This document shows, piece by piece, positions 25,639 to 39,200 of a stretch of DNA of 64,000 nucleotides. Made by a program: the position numbers and the translations under genes. The stretch covers positions 10,379,501-10,443,500 of the forward strand of contig CM067529.1 of the NCBI GenBank assembly GCA_034509925.1, in the 5' to 3' direction. The notes beneath the pieces were generated by a model, which saw nothing but the letters and a program-made list of their open reading frames with translations, did no database searches and had not been told where the DNA came from. Positions within the stretch are counted from its first letter, which is position 1; every line of letters begins with the position of its first letter. Source of the stretch: Hirudinaria manillensis (taxonomy: Eukaryota; Annelida; Clitellata; Hirudinida; Hirudinidae).

Positions 25639-27539
25639 CTGGTAGCATCCAAATAACGTATCATTAATAAATTCTATCAATAAACCATTAAATAAATATA
25701 ATTTATACATCAATTACGTAGATTTGTGGTATTATTAAAATAATTATTTTTAAAAATCAATACCGTGGTATCATAATAATAACAACAACAATAGGCAGAG
25801 AGTGGCTTGTTATTTATAATGAATGTTTAATGACAGGCTGTATGAGTGACAAGAGAATCTTTCTGCTGCACAACAATCCAAGCTCAGACGATAAGATCTA
25901 CTAAAGCAATGTTTGACTCCGGTATTATTGAATAAATAGCTGACAGCCAAAAAAAAATTTTGCGAGTCGTCATCAGCAGCATTCATGCAAACAAGAAAGG
26001 AATTCATTAGATTAAACCATCAGAACAACTCTCTCTAAAAGAAAAGAAAAGATAATCCAACTTAAATCCAGCTTAATATTTCTTAAATAAACTTGCAAAC
26101 AAAACATGCAAACCTTAGAAAAATCAGAACAATTTCACTCGAATTCTAGAAATTCAAGACGACGATTTTTGCTTACTTAGACTTCCAGGAGACGAGAAGG
26201 AATTAGTCTTCGACGAATCAAAAGAAAGCAAATAAACAAACAGACAAACAACAAAACAAACACAAAGACATTTGCACAACTCGCGTCGACTAGCTAAAAA
26301 CTAGCCGAACTTTTCTGAGCCTTATTTACCAGCGTTTCCTTTCCTAACGAAGCAATGCCGAATCAGCAACACGAACGACAATAGAGAATCTCAATCGGCA
26401 ACAACAACAACAACTCGCAACGACCCGAAAGCCAAGAAACGCCTAAAAACTCTCGTCAACCGTAAACAATCAGCGAGTCTTTAATTCTCGGGTCTAACGT
26501 ACAGTATGCGAAAGTAGATAAACTCGCTAGGAACGGTAGGTTCGCGCTTTTAGTGGGTCTTAGTGGATCTGTAATTCGTATACTTCTTAATTAGGCCTAG
26601 AATGATATCAATTAGACTTATATTCCTATAAATAGCCCTCTAAACTTTCTACAGACGTCGCTCAAGTACGATAGGCATTCGTGCTCGTTTTCATGACATT
26701 GATAAGAACATCTACCAATGTCAACGTCAATGTTATCGTTCATTTTATCGCAGAGTCAGCATCAGCGTCATCGTCATCACCAATGAAATCAATGGCCATT
26801 GCCTTCTTCATAAAGAGCAACTTTAGGATTAGTTCAACTGGTAAACCAACCCCAACATAGATGCTAAAGTACTAACCATTCTAATAACTTACTGCTCTAC
26901 TGAAGATGATATTGACAAATAAGGTAGTGGTAATAATGATGGCGATGATGATGATGATGATAATGATAAACTAAGCCATCCATTGATTTATCAATTAACC
27001 AGCTGTTATTAACTGGACCCTCAGGTAATGCAGGATCAATTAACGAAGTAACTTCAATGGACCATTGATAACTACGCTTAAACCATTGGCAGTGACACTC
27101 TGAACAACTGACTGTGCATTGATGGACAGAAGAGAATGGAAGGAGATGGACTAACAATCGCCTTTGCTAATGCTTGTCGTAAAATGTCATCATTTTGTAC
27201 ATTACATTTGTTACAATGGCTATTATTCAATGACTTCCTAGTGGCTGAATGAACTATGAACTACTACCACCATCAATACCACTAATACTACTACAGGTGC
27301 TCTCAGATGCAGGTAACTCAGACTGCATCTCAAGTCCTTGTGAACTTTAAACTTTAATTGATCTGAGGTTGCACACGAGTGAGAACAGCAGTGCTTAAGA
27401 GATTAGCCATTCATAATAAAAAAAAAGAAAACTTAAGTTCTAAGAAGTCCGACGGTTTAATGGACACAGCCATGAAAAAGTTGAACAAAGTATTTATAGA
27501 AATAGTTTTATAGCATGGTGACGTCAGTTACGATTTTAT
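25639..27539. promoter_or_regulatory. 5' flank of the ARHGAP20-like gene
   Basis: This is upstream of the first coding exon found. The part at about 26,280-26,560 is less AT-rich than its surroundings and may be the promoter or a non-coding first exon; no core element is certain. A short CAG lies just before the start ATG, so the first coding exon could be spliced to an upstream leader. The remainder has GAT/ATC repeats (about 26,935-26,965) and no supported gene. Confidence 0.4.
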
Positions 27540-27544
27540 ATATA

Positions 27545-27830
27545 TTTTTATTACAATTATAATTATAATATTACAATTATAATTACAATTATAATATTAC
27601 AATTATAATTACAATTATAATTACAATTATAATATTACAATTATAATTACAATTATAATTACAATTATAATATTACAATTATAATTACAATTATAATATT
27701 ACAATTATAATTACAATTATAATATTACAATTATAATTATAATATTACAATTATAATTACAATTATAATATTACAATTATAATTACAATTATAATATTAC
27801 AATTATAATTACAATTATAATATTCAATTA
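27545..27830. repeat. AT-rich self-complementary minisatellite
   Basis: This is an array of about 285 bp built from two alternating units, ATTATAATTACA (12 bp) and ATTATAATATTACA (14 bp), about 20 units in all. Each unit includes the palindrome AATTATAATT, so either strand can fold back and the DNA could extrude cruciforms. The array ends sharply in unique sequence at about 27,832. Confidence 0.9.
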
Positions 27831-28438
27831 ATATTACCTCTGCCAGACAACACTGTACGTCCACTAGATTCCTTATGAGTAGTAGAATTGCAGCAACACT
27901 TGGTGGCTGGCAAGTCGTCGTCGATGATGGTGGTAATGATGATGATATCGGCGGTGATGATGATGACGACGACGAGGAGGAGAAGGAGTAAGTCTGTCGA
28001 TTGATGATGCGGAGGAGGCTTCGTAAAGTTTCAGCGTAGATTGTCGTCCTTTTCAGCTGAAAATGACACCCGATTTCAAGCTACTAAACTCCAAACTATA
28101 AACGTGGTGGTGCTGGTGGTGGTGGTAATGAAGACGATGACGACGATAATGTTAGTGATGACGATAATGTCGGTGATGATGACGACGACGACGATTTTAG
28201 CGTGTAAGTTAGTATTGTAAGTTGTTGTCGAAGAATATTTCTAAAATATTATTTTCCTGAAACAAGTTAAGGCTCGTGCCAAAACTGACGGACAATTGAC
28301 TAATGCGCGTGGAACTAACTGGTAATTGTAGGCAGTTCAGTAGTGGAAGGTTTCTTTCTTCAACGATTGTAATGAAGTCACGATATTCGTCATTTCTAAG
28401 GAGTCTAACGTGCACTCTGTTGACGTAAGCGATCGCTA

Positions 28439-28512
<74 letters not shown>

Positions 28513-28779
28513 CAGTAACTTAAAGTTATTATTAGTGGTTTTATTATTAATAATATTATTGCGATGATCATTGAAATTATTAGATATCAGAAAAGATTTA
28601 CTATTCCACTGATTAGGATAAGATATAATGTTATAATAATAGAAGCTCCATTTGTGGACAACCAATAGGGAATCCTCAGAGGAATCATCATTTGAATGAA
28701 TGAAGAACATTACATCATCGCGAACATCAGAACTATCATCACCTCCACCACCACCAACAACAATAATAACAGTAATAGT

Positions 28780-28837
<58 letters not shown>

Positions 28838-29092
28838 GCAGCAACAACAACAACATTAGCAAGTGAACAACTGACTTTTCGATGTGAGGTATTTGACAAG
28901 CGTAGGAGTTCAAATCATGGCACAATTCCTGGCAGAAGAAGTATCCTGCAAAAGTAATTAGAAACAGATTGAAAGCCATTTCAACTCTTTCGACCAAATT
29001 GGCATTCAATTGCATTCAATTAGAGCTAACGGCGAGTGTGAATTATGAGGTTAAGAAAAGGATTGCATAAGGTCTAATGGTTTATCAACAGC

Positions 29093-29145
<53 letters not shown>

Positions 29146-29204
29146 TAATAATACCAATAATACTAATGATAATAATAATAATGATAATACTAATAAATAT
29201 GATG

Positions 29205-29240
<36 letters not shown>

Positions 29241-30227
29241 AATAATAATGATTATTATAAAGTACATCATCGAAATAATAAAAGAAATAACCATATTAAT
29301 CATCATAATTGTAATCGACAGGAAGTTACTAAGTAGTCACTAATAGTACCTTCATCAGTTGCTGATTTCAGAAGCTCATTTCATATGACTCACTCATTAA
29401 TTCAGATTATCCATTCGAAGGAAGTAAAATCACAAACCCAAGAATTAAAAGGGGATGTCGAGATCATCATCATCGTCATCATCACCATCATCGTCATCAT
29501 CACCATCATCATCACCTTCACCACCATCATCATCATCATTATTATCATCACCATCCACTTAAAAAAAATTATTTATTGCCTAAATTCACGACCAGAGGTT
29601 GTGATCTGCTCGTGGCATTTGAGATCTCAAACGGGGTCAATTCTACCCCTTTTGATATATTGAAAAGATTTTTCGGAAACAGGTAAAACCGATACACATC
29701 TTCTAAATACCAACACATCTTTTAAAATAAACAAATTACTCACAAAATGAAAAAAATGATCACCTGATTCCGAGCATAGTTATTTATAATCCTCTCGGTT
29801 AAGCTTTGATTGGACCGTTAAATGCAGATATATTTGAAATCTATAGAACGCGACAAGAGTCTGACGATGAAGACTATTATTAATAATAATAACAACAACT
29901 ATTAATAATAATAATAACGACTCCTACGAAGAAAACGTTCTTCTGAGGATAATCTCTCGATCGACAGTAGCTGTAGATTAAAATCGCACCGAGACGACTG
30001 GGCAGATACGATCAGGAAACCTCAGCTTGAACCGACAACGCCATCACAAAAGACTAGTTCGACTCCTGAAAGCGAAAAGAAATGAACAGAACATGCCCGA
30101 TCACGAAAGCTCTTAAAAGAGGAGCCCGAAGCCGCCTTAATAATAGTCAGCCAACAGTGTGCTGAGTAACAGAGCAGCCTGCATTGAAGTGCCACTGTTC
30201 TGCCAACCAGCAACATCGTCGTCGTTT
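27831..30227. other. Microsatellite-rich intergenic stretch
   Basis: It contains a GAT/GAC trinucleotide patch (about 27,915-27,990 and 28,100-28,200), (TTA)n at 28,438-28,512, (TAA)n at 28,780-28,834, an imperfect (TAA)n at 29,092-29,250 and (ATC)n at 29,465-29,555. Long Ile/Leu-rich ORFs are repeat artefacts. I see no gene. Confidence 0.7.
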
Positions 30228-30410
30228 TCAATCACTCGCTTCAATCACAGCTTCTCGTGTCTCAGTCAAGGTCTTTTCGAGGTTTTCTAGCAAAAAAGTT
30301 GGATCATATCCAGTAATGGACACGTATTTCTCAATAAGATCATGCCTTGAGAGTCCATGAAGTCTTGTCACAATTCTTACTAGGCGTGAATTATAGATGG
30401 TCAGATGCAT
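30228..30410 (-). CDS. Small uncharacterised ORF, 60 residues
   Basis: An intact single-exon ORF starts at an ATG with A at -3 and an in-frame stop 12 nt upstream. It reads MHLTIYNSRLVRIVTRLHGL, then a mixed, non-repetitive sequence with an acidic-basic helix-like end. Composition is ordinary for protein, unlike the low-complexity ORFs around it, and the surroundings (about 29,940-30,410) are less AT-rich. I do not recognise a family. It could be a small gene, an upstream ORF in a leader exon of the ARHGAP20-like gene, or a chance ORF. Confidence 0.35.
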   Translation of the reverse strand: MHLTIYNSRLVRIVTRLHGLSRHDLIEKYVSITGYDPTFLLENLEKTLTETREAVIEASD

Positions 30411-33400
30411 GTTTCCAATTTATGTATTTAATGTATATTTGTATTAAATATTGTATGAATTGTTGTTCTAGTAATTGCATTCTTAATAGGAATAGGAGTA
30501 ATGGGATATTATGAATATTATTATGAATATTATTATTATTATTATTATTATTGTTGTTGATGTTGTTACTGCCATTTCACCAGCTAACACAATCAATGCT
30601 GTGATCTTGTTTGTTTTTATTAAACCATAATTTGTTCATATACAGGACTGCATTGCGATGGTAACTCGTAAGCAATTACATGGACGTTATGCTAATTCAT
30701 TTCGAACGTTGTTAGCATTATGTTAATTTTTTTTTCTTCTTATTTACAATTGTTCAAGCGTTCATTAAACCGGCGCAAGAAAATCTTCAAGCAGGTGTCA
30801 AAAAAGAGCAGCCATTTGTCGGGGTTTGAATTCGAATTTGAAAAGCGCTAGAAATGACAGCAGATGAAAGGCCGATGAGAGAGTCTGTCCTGTCTGGGTT
30901 CGATTCGAAAACCTGAGGGCGCCTCAAACATCAACGTCGGAGATGGATTAAACAAAGTCGTTGAAAGAGAATACAAACAACAAGAGGAGGATGAAGAGGA
31001 GGCCGATTGGTGATAGGAGGCGTTTGTTGATTCTAATAAATAGTACAGGCGATGGGCACGAATTGCGAGAGAATCGGGTTTGGACGATTTAGCAGTGGGA
31101 TTTTTATTAAAAGATTGAATCGAACCACACACAAACAATGCATTATGAATTACACTATTGTATCGTCATACAAAGCGAATGTCATCATGAATACAACCAT
31201 ACGTACGTCTCCATCTGAAATGATTTGCCCTCGAGTCAAAAAGTTAGTGTCACAAGAAACACCCGATAAAACGAGCAAACATTCGACTGAGTTAACAAAG
31301 AACGATCATGTCGAGCATAAATAACGCATTCATAAACAACCAGAAGCGTGCTATTGGTGAATTCATATGGTACGAATCAACTAATTAAACAGTCCTCCTC
31401 AAGCTACCAGTTTTTCAATCACCTACCTCGATACGTGTGCTTATCATTTTAATACACACTCGTGCACGGCATATCTAAATGTAGCAACAATCATTTTCAG
31501 AAAACAGTACGTTAACGAGTTAACCAGAATTAAGAAAATGAATTTGATGTTAATAACTATTTAAAAGTAAATTTAAATGTAAGCTGCTATCCATCCAATA
31601 ACTAGGCTGTTTGGATTAATGCATGCAATGAGTTGAGAAGGCGATGATTCTAACTTGATTCTAACGTGTTGCCTATTCTTTTCAAGTAAAATAAGCCAAA
31701 TTTTGAGCTTCCCTCTTAACTGATAAAAATAACTCAGTGATAAAAAAAAGATCGAAAAGGTTAAAATAGCAAATCTTATAAAGATATAAAAATAAAAGAA
31801 TATAATTCATTTTGGTTTAAAAAATGTATAAATAATAATTTTGAGATTAGATTCTTCCACATTACCGATAAACAACATGAAAAAAAAGAACAAAAATGGC
31901 GAGATCATGACTTCAAAGGCTGATCGGAGGAGCCACAACGATTTCCGATGTTTACCATTTCTTCGACACAACTCGTAACTGGCACCAAATTAAGCACCTC
32001 TAAGAAGTGAAAGGGCATGCCTCGGTGCATTTGCATCATTTTATTGGGCTAATCATTCTCCCAAAGCATCGCATTTCACATCATTTCAGTCCTTATCGGG
32101 TTTCTTAAAGAGATGCAAGACCAATCGATTAACCCTGGGAATTAAGCAGCTTGTTTGTGGAAGATTTACGGTCGCTTTTAGCTCTGATTTTTAATATATG
32201 CTTAGAGTTTACTAAAGCTTACAGTGATTGAATATGCAAATAAATAAATAAATGAAATTCATTCGATATTGGCGGGACTAAATTATTAACATTGACTATT
32301 ATTTATTTGAACTAGACCTCCATTACGAATAATATCGACAATGCAAAGCATAAATAAATTATACAGAAATATATTTCTAATTAATTATTATGACTAGAAT
32401 ATTAGTTAATAATAGAAAAGAATTACTGGAGTAAATCTATGTGAAGAAAAATCGCTTGTAATTAATGGAACAAAACACATTTCTGTTGCTAAGGGGAATT
32501 AGTGTAATTAAGGCTGGAAACGTAGTGTTGGAAACGAACTATGCTAATGTTCATAGGAAAGCCATTGTGAGAATAGGCACCACCTCTTAAGTGATTCTCC
32601 AAAGTAGCACTCATTCAAATTAAGCAAATCGAACATCTCCGATGGATAGCGAAAAGGAAATGGTTGGTTGCTAAGGCAAACAGAGGCTTAGTTCGAAATT
32701 GTAAGAGGCACTACTAGTCGAGACCATACCCACCGCTTTAAGAAAAAGCTTGGAGTAAAAGTGTTATCTAGATGATCTTTTTGTTGACCTTTCTTAGGGG
32801 GAAGATCCTATTTGCAAAGATCACGTAGACCTTCTACGTGACTTCTCCTGTCTGTCATCAAAGAAATTCGTTGCCACCAACCAGAAAAATGCTAATAATG
32901 TCTACTGTGAACAAATGCAAAGGGGCAAAATGAGTCCAAATCCAAAGCTGTTGTTTGAACAAATAACGTGTCTTTGAAATTTTTTTGAACTTCCCTCGTA
33001 AAGGTCAGGAAATTTTCAACGATCTTTCCTATTCGAAATCATTTCAAACCTTTGAGACAAGTTTTAGCAAAGCTGATTACCGATGTTTGCTTAACGGGAA
33101 TTCTTACCACGACGTGAATCTAGCTTAAAGTTAGAAAATAAATAATTAATAAAGATTTTCATTTGAAAGTGTTCTAACTCCAGTGCTCTTCCCCGTAAGT
33201 CGAACTGCCACAAATTTAATGCTGATGCGAAAAACGCACTCACGAGTCTGAGTAACGCTAAGCTTCGTAGTAAATAAACCGCGCTAGATTAATTCGTCTG
33301 CTCGCGTTAGTTGCAAAGTTTAAAAATTAGGAATATAGTTTGGAAATAGTTGCACGAAAAAAACAGAAATGTATTACACAAAAAAAACTGGAAATACGTA

Positions 33401-34065
33401 AAAGACGTAATAAAAGAAAAGTAGGGCAGATTAACGAGCGATTCCTTTCTCTTAATTTGAGAATTAGCATATCACTTACAAAAAGTACATTTAACAAAAC
33501 ATAAATAAAATCATCATAGACTAATTTAGGTGGTACGTGACTAGTGTCGAAATCTTAATTGGCTTGCTGAGCAAACACTCACTTATTGACACGTGACTTA
33601 AACGAATGTGCTGATCAACATGGCCATGATCTATCTTCTAATGTATGCACTAAGACAGCATTAATAATGTGCCAATTCCAATTAAACGATATCACAAGTT
33701 ATCCAATCCACGGATGATTTGAATTATGGGATACAGGAAAAAAAACTAACTGGTTACTGTGAGAATGTCTAAGGTTTCTGGCTGCTTGTGGGAGACCAAG
33801 AAATGGTTGATTGCAAGCTTGATCTAAAATCAAATATATTACATAAGGAGCCTGTGACGCCAGTTACATAAAGTTTTCTAATAGTTAGTATATGTCGCTT
33901 TGCAGCCTGCGCAAATTTGCGCTTTATAAATGAAGTTGTTAAATGAAGAATAAAGCATTGGTGACATTGTTATTAAGGCAAAGATGAGGCTAAATTCCTA
34001 TGTAACACATCAGCAATTGCACAACAGAGACCTGTAAGATTTTAGTGACTACCACAGTTACATCA
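30411..34065. other. Gene-poor intergenic stretch
   Basis: No exon chain could be built on either strand. ORFs at 30,848-31,324 are overlapping and unconvincing. A perfect 9-bp hairpin with a three-base loop sits at 32,821-32,841 (TCACGTAGA / TCTACGTGA). Otherwise I see only AT-rich unique sequence. Confidence 0.5.
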
Positions 34066-35360
34066 TCATAACATTAGCAAAACTCTAACTTTCTGGCATT
34101 TCTGGGCCAGTTTTTCACAAATGCATTCAAAATCCTGGAATAGATTTGATCTTTCTTGAGACCCCAGTGAGCTAAACTTCCTGTGGAATCAAAGAAAATT
34201 ATATCACAACCTATAGCCATCATTTCAGTTCTTTCTAGCACCATTTTAATAATGTTTCTTATTTTGTTATGTAATAATCAAAACAAAAAACATTCATGGC
34301 TTACCTCAATGGATCAGAATATGCAGAGCATCGTTTGAGCAGTTCCAACATGTAAAACTTTTCTGAACACAAAAACTGATGCATCTCATTTAAGAATGGA
34401 TTTTTGTCTGAAATAAAGCATTTAAAACATATATTTATATGTAAATGTAAATAATATATAGATGTCTCACTCAATAAGAAAAACACAACATATTATCATT
34501 ATTATTATTCTTGATCAAGAATTCAAGTTTATTATGCAGAGATTGAACAATAATCTATCACATGAGATATAATACAATGAAACTATTTGATAAGATATGA
34601 ATATGACATGCAAGCAGAATACATTTCTCATCAGTCAAATGTTTACCTAGCATCAGGATCATGTCTTCATCCAAAATATCCCATTTGAAAATGCTTCTGA
34701 GTGCATCTGATCTTTCTGCAATTCGATGATTTGAAAAATGCAACAGAGATGGAGTGCCAGTTCTTGGTATTGTGTTCTGTGACAACATCATTGGATCCTG
34801 TAGTTGGCAAAGTTAACAAAAATCTAGGCTACTTCAAGACTCAGAATGGCTGTCAACATGGAAATGAACAAAATTTTATGTTTCCTAATGGTTAACTTGT
34901 TTGTTTTTCCAGTCTGATTTATGTCTTTTATCATTATCAAGTCAAAAACACTATCTGTGAATAGCTTGTGAATTGTCAGATTGTAATAAGATATATATGA
35001 CATTGTAAGGTCTAAAGTATAAACGTTGTAAGTCCAATAAAAATGCAGCTGAGATAAAATCAAAAACCATACACGTATTCTTACCAACGTCAGGCTTCTT
35101 GGTGGCAAAAAGTTGACTGAATCAGAATTTGGAATGTATTTTGAAGACTTTTTACATCTGTCATAGCTATTGGAACGACGCCTACAAACAATTTTCTTGC
35201 CAGAAAACAAATTTTTAAATATATTTTTCGAAGTCCTTTTCTCCAACTGACTGAAACACTTTGCTCGTGGGACCTCATTTGACCTCACGTTGCCAGAATT
35301 ATATAAATTAGGGCAAAACTGACAGTCAAAATTTCTCCTTAGTATTGCTTTGTCATCCAT
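34066..35360 (-). CDS. Unrecognised four-exon gene, 214 residues
   Basis: Exons (minus) are 35360-35085, 34797-34647, 34407-34305 and 34180-34066. All introns are GT-AG, phases are 0, 1, 2, and the frame stays open to a TGA. The N-terminus reads MDDKAILRRNFDCQFCPNLY with a CxxC pair, followed by a basic, Ser/Lys-rich stretch (about 35-80). Exons 2-4 encode a more conserved-looking helical part, with FKWDILDEDMILMLG, EMHQFLCSEKFYMLELLKRC and a Cys-rich tail ending in VRVLLML. No signal peptide or membrane segment is seen. I do not recognise the family. The gene is head-to-head with the BTB-Kelch gene, 846 bp apart, which supports that it is real and shares a promoter region. Confidence 0.75.
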
Positions 35361-36206
35361 GCTTCGATAACAATTAGAAAAACTTCAATCTAATAAGTTA
35401 ATCAAATCTCAAAGGGAAGCCCAGAATGCCGCATACTATTACTATTATTGACATTCGCAGCAGAAACAGAGACATTTAAATATTCCGCCCACCAAGTGTC
35501 ACAATTAAACATAATTAGTAATTAAAAATGTAAAACGCAAGACAAACCCATTCTGCATGTTTAACATTTAAATAGCAATATTTTCTAGCAGGGTTTAACG
35601 TATGACGTCAAAAAAAGTTCCAACTAATTTTTTTTTTGGATAAATTTAAACATATTTCTTAAATTTTAAAATGAAACAATCGATGCTATGATATATGTAA
35701 TTAAAATCATCTGAATTCATTAGCATTGTTTTTTCGATTCTGAAAATAGAAATTCTCATCAACTCTGTTATGGAAAGCCTAGTCTGAGGGCTGATTCGCG
35801 CAATCTCGAACATAAAGTGGGGGATTATTCCCTGGCACGACGAATATTGAAAACGTAGGAATTTTTGATTTCGGACTCTTTGTTGCTTCAGTTAGCTTCG
35901 TTTTTAGTTGTTAGTTTTGTGCGCGCCGGGACAGTGGCAAACCTGGGAATGGATATTAACATATGAAAGAACTGCCGATACTAAGTGCTCGGCAGTAACA
36001 AGGAGTTATTTTGTAGCCAAGTTTTGCTATCAAGCATCTCGAATGAATGTACTTTTCTTATGTCTGACTAGATATTTTTGTTAAAATGACCATTTCGGTT
36101 TAGTTGGGTTTGTCATGTTAAGTTTGATTAAGTATCTGTTGAGCTTCTTATTTAACCGGAGCATACGATAGTCACAAATTGTTGAGAGCTCAATTACTTT
36201 GTGACC
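35361..36206. promoter_or_regulatory. Shared divergent promoter region
   Basis: This lies between the start codons of two diverging genes (the unrecognised gene on minus, BTB-Kelch on plus). A GC-richer patch at about 35,780-35,960, including GTGCGCGCCGGGAC near 35,918, is the best candidate for the plus-strand transcription start. No clear TATA or initiator could be assigned. Confidence 0.5.
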
Positions 36207-39200
36207 ATGCAGCTTCAGAGACCAGCCCTGTCTATTTTGGGAATGTCTTCCATGGCTTCGACCTCACCAACGGGCACAGTGGCAACAATGTCCGCGGCGA
36301 CCAGCACGGGTCAGAGCAGGGGTTACTCTTCCGTGTCTCACGGTTGCTCTGTAGTGGAAGGCTTTCAAAGGCTGTGGCAGGATGCTCTCATGTGTGACAC
36401 ACAACTCATTGTCCAGGGTCAGACATTCCATGTGCACAGGTGAGCCTTGACTCTGTGGATTCCTCAGGCGTATCTTCTTGTTTTCTATAACTTTTGTTTC
36501 TATAACTTATTTCTTATAGTTGTTTATTCTTGTACAATGTGTTGTCATTTATTTACCTAATTGTTGAAGAAGAGTTAAGTATCATTCACAAATCAATTTG
36601 GCACCTCCAGTTTTATCACAAACTAACTGTGGTTCTTCTCTAGAGACAATTTCATGATGTAATGTTTTCATTAAGACTCTTGTTGGTTATTCTATTTGCC
36701 ATAACTTGAGAGTTTACATATTTTGCTTGCAATCAGCACTTAGAAACTTCAAGCAGTAGTTTCTTGCTTAATTTTACTCATTCAACTTCACATGATTGTT
36801 GTCACATGAGTGGGGATGTGTTTAGCATTGCATGTTCCAAAAAAGCAGTTCTTTTTTTTTAGATCAAACTTTAATGAACACCTTAAATATTTTTATGCAA
36901 TCAGAAAAAAAAAATAAACCCAGTACAAACAATGCAATGTCTTAGGCTGAAAAGGAACTAAATTTAGAATTTTTTTTATTTTGAGAATTTTGCTTTAAAT
37001 TCCTGACTTTTATGATTTAATGCCTTTTATGATTCAATGCCTTTGAACATGAGATTTAAGTTTTTATTGAAATAAACATGGAAATAAATTCAAACATTTT
37101 TAGCCGAAAAACTGTGGCAACAGTCGGACCAACATACTTTATTTTTATTATTTACTAAGAAAAGTATGTATTTATAGCAGATATATATTTATAATATTTA
37201 TAAAATGTATTTATTTTGCAAGCAAATATTTTACAGATGCTACTTGGCAGCCTGTAGTCAGTACTTCTACTCCATGTTTACGAAGGATTTTGTGGAAAAA
37301 ATGCAGGCCCAGGTGGAATTAAAAGGTGTCTCAGCATCTGGTTTAAGGGCTCTCCTGGATTATGCTTATACAGGATCCATTGTCATCAACAATGCCAATC
37401 TTCATGTTAGCATTTTTTTGTTTTGGTAGAATTATTTTGGATGTATTTATTTTTGTTGTTTTTTTTTTGGAGCATTTGGACTAAAATTGTTTTGCACTAT
37501 CCGTTCATACCCGATAAAATGTATTTTCTTCTATGTTTTTTGAGCATATTTTGCATTTATCCTTTTGTACCTGATAAGATAAGGTAGGAAATTTAGGTTG
37601 ATTAATCTAACTTTCTTGAACTGTTCATTGCAATTGATGAATCAATTGATTGATTGATTTGATTGATTGATTGAATACCAGGATGTTTTGGAGGCAGCAG
37701 ATCATCTCCAGTTCAACGAGATTTTGTCCTTCTGTGCAAAACATCTTCGAGATGAGCTGACAGTGGAAAACTGCCTGCAATTCCTGAAGCTGGCAGAGAT
37801 GTATGGATTGCAGGAATGCAAGAGGGACACCAAGGTGGGACGCGTTCCGATCATCTTGTTGTATGAACACGAGTTAATTACTCAATTAATTATTTAATTT
37901 ATTAACTATAATCTTGTTACCTCCTGTATTAGGCCTTTTGGCATTTTCCTTCTTTTTTTTTGGTTTTTATTCTTTTGCATATTTTATAGAGAATGTATGT
38001 GGGCTTCCCTGAAATGTAACACTTGTTTTGGCAGAGGCCATGTAATGATGCTGCTGATGATGATGATAATGATGATGACGACGACGATGATGATGATGAT
38101 GATGACGACGATGATTGATGAAAAGATAATGGCATGTCATCGATTGCTTTTCAATGCAGGCTTTCATATTGGACAACTTTGTCCCTGTGGCAAAGAACGA
38201 AGATTTCAAGCAAATCTCTCTCGACCTCCTCTGTGAACTGCTGTCAGACGACAGGCTGAAGGCTCCTTCAGAGATGGACGTCTTTAAAGTAATTTCTGTT
38301 TTTTTTTTCATATTTCCTTTTTAAATTTATCTTATTTTATTATTATTATTATTATTATTGTTATTTTTTCTTTTATTTTCTTGACGTCACACGCAAAACA
38401 CAAAAAAATTATTATTATTATTATCATTATCATGCTGTTAGTTTATTTTATTATTTTATTGTTATTGTTGGTCATTTATTTTAAACCATTTTTATATGAA
38501 AATGTGTTTTCAATTTTTTACAATTGCATTCACTGTTACTGAATATTGTCAATGCAGCAGTTGAAATTTGTGACAAATCAATTAAATCCTAAATAAATCA
38601 TTTATAAAAGTTATTATTTAACAAATTATTTCTTCGAAGCTAAAACTTGTTTGAACGTGTCTTATGGTTATTTATGAACCTGTTCCAAAAAATTAAAAGA
38701 TTGATTGACTTGTATTGATAGACTTGTCATGTTGACTCGCAAGATTTACAGCTGTTTGAAACCACGCAAACGTCGTATTGAATTCAATCGATTCATTTTT
38801 TGTTACGTAACTTGGTTGTATGAAAATGTCTTATTTATTATTTTATAAAGAAGAAATAACAAATGTCATGCTAAGATAAGTAGTTCTTATTGTATCCATT
38901 TTGAATGCTGTGACAGCTTTATATTCTTCTTTGTCTTTTTCTTGCATTCTACCCTGACCATTTCAGATTGCACTGAGCTGGTTAGAATCACCTGGAATGT
39001 CTTCCAGGTGCCAGGACCTACAGAGGAGAGTACTTGGCCTCATCAGGTACGGGTTGATGAGTGCAGAGCAGGTGGAAACCATTTACAGTCACCCAGTCCT
39101 GAGGGGAGATGCTTGCAGGGATGTTCTCCAGGCTGGACTTTCGTATCACATGAAACTTTTTAGCCAGCCGGTGACAGGTGGGATGATGGTGGTGGTGGTG

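Noticed and set aside
28405-29015. Ile- and Leu-rich ORFs that look like membrane proteins
   Set aside because: They are translations of TTA/TAA microsatellites, with no conserved sequence on either side.
32821-32841. Perfect 9-bp hairpin with a 3-base loop
   Set aside because: It is too short for a microRNA precursor and has no gene or terminator context; such palindromes occur by chance at this scale.
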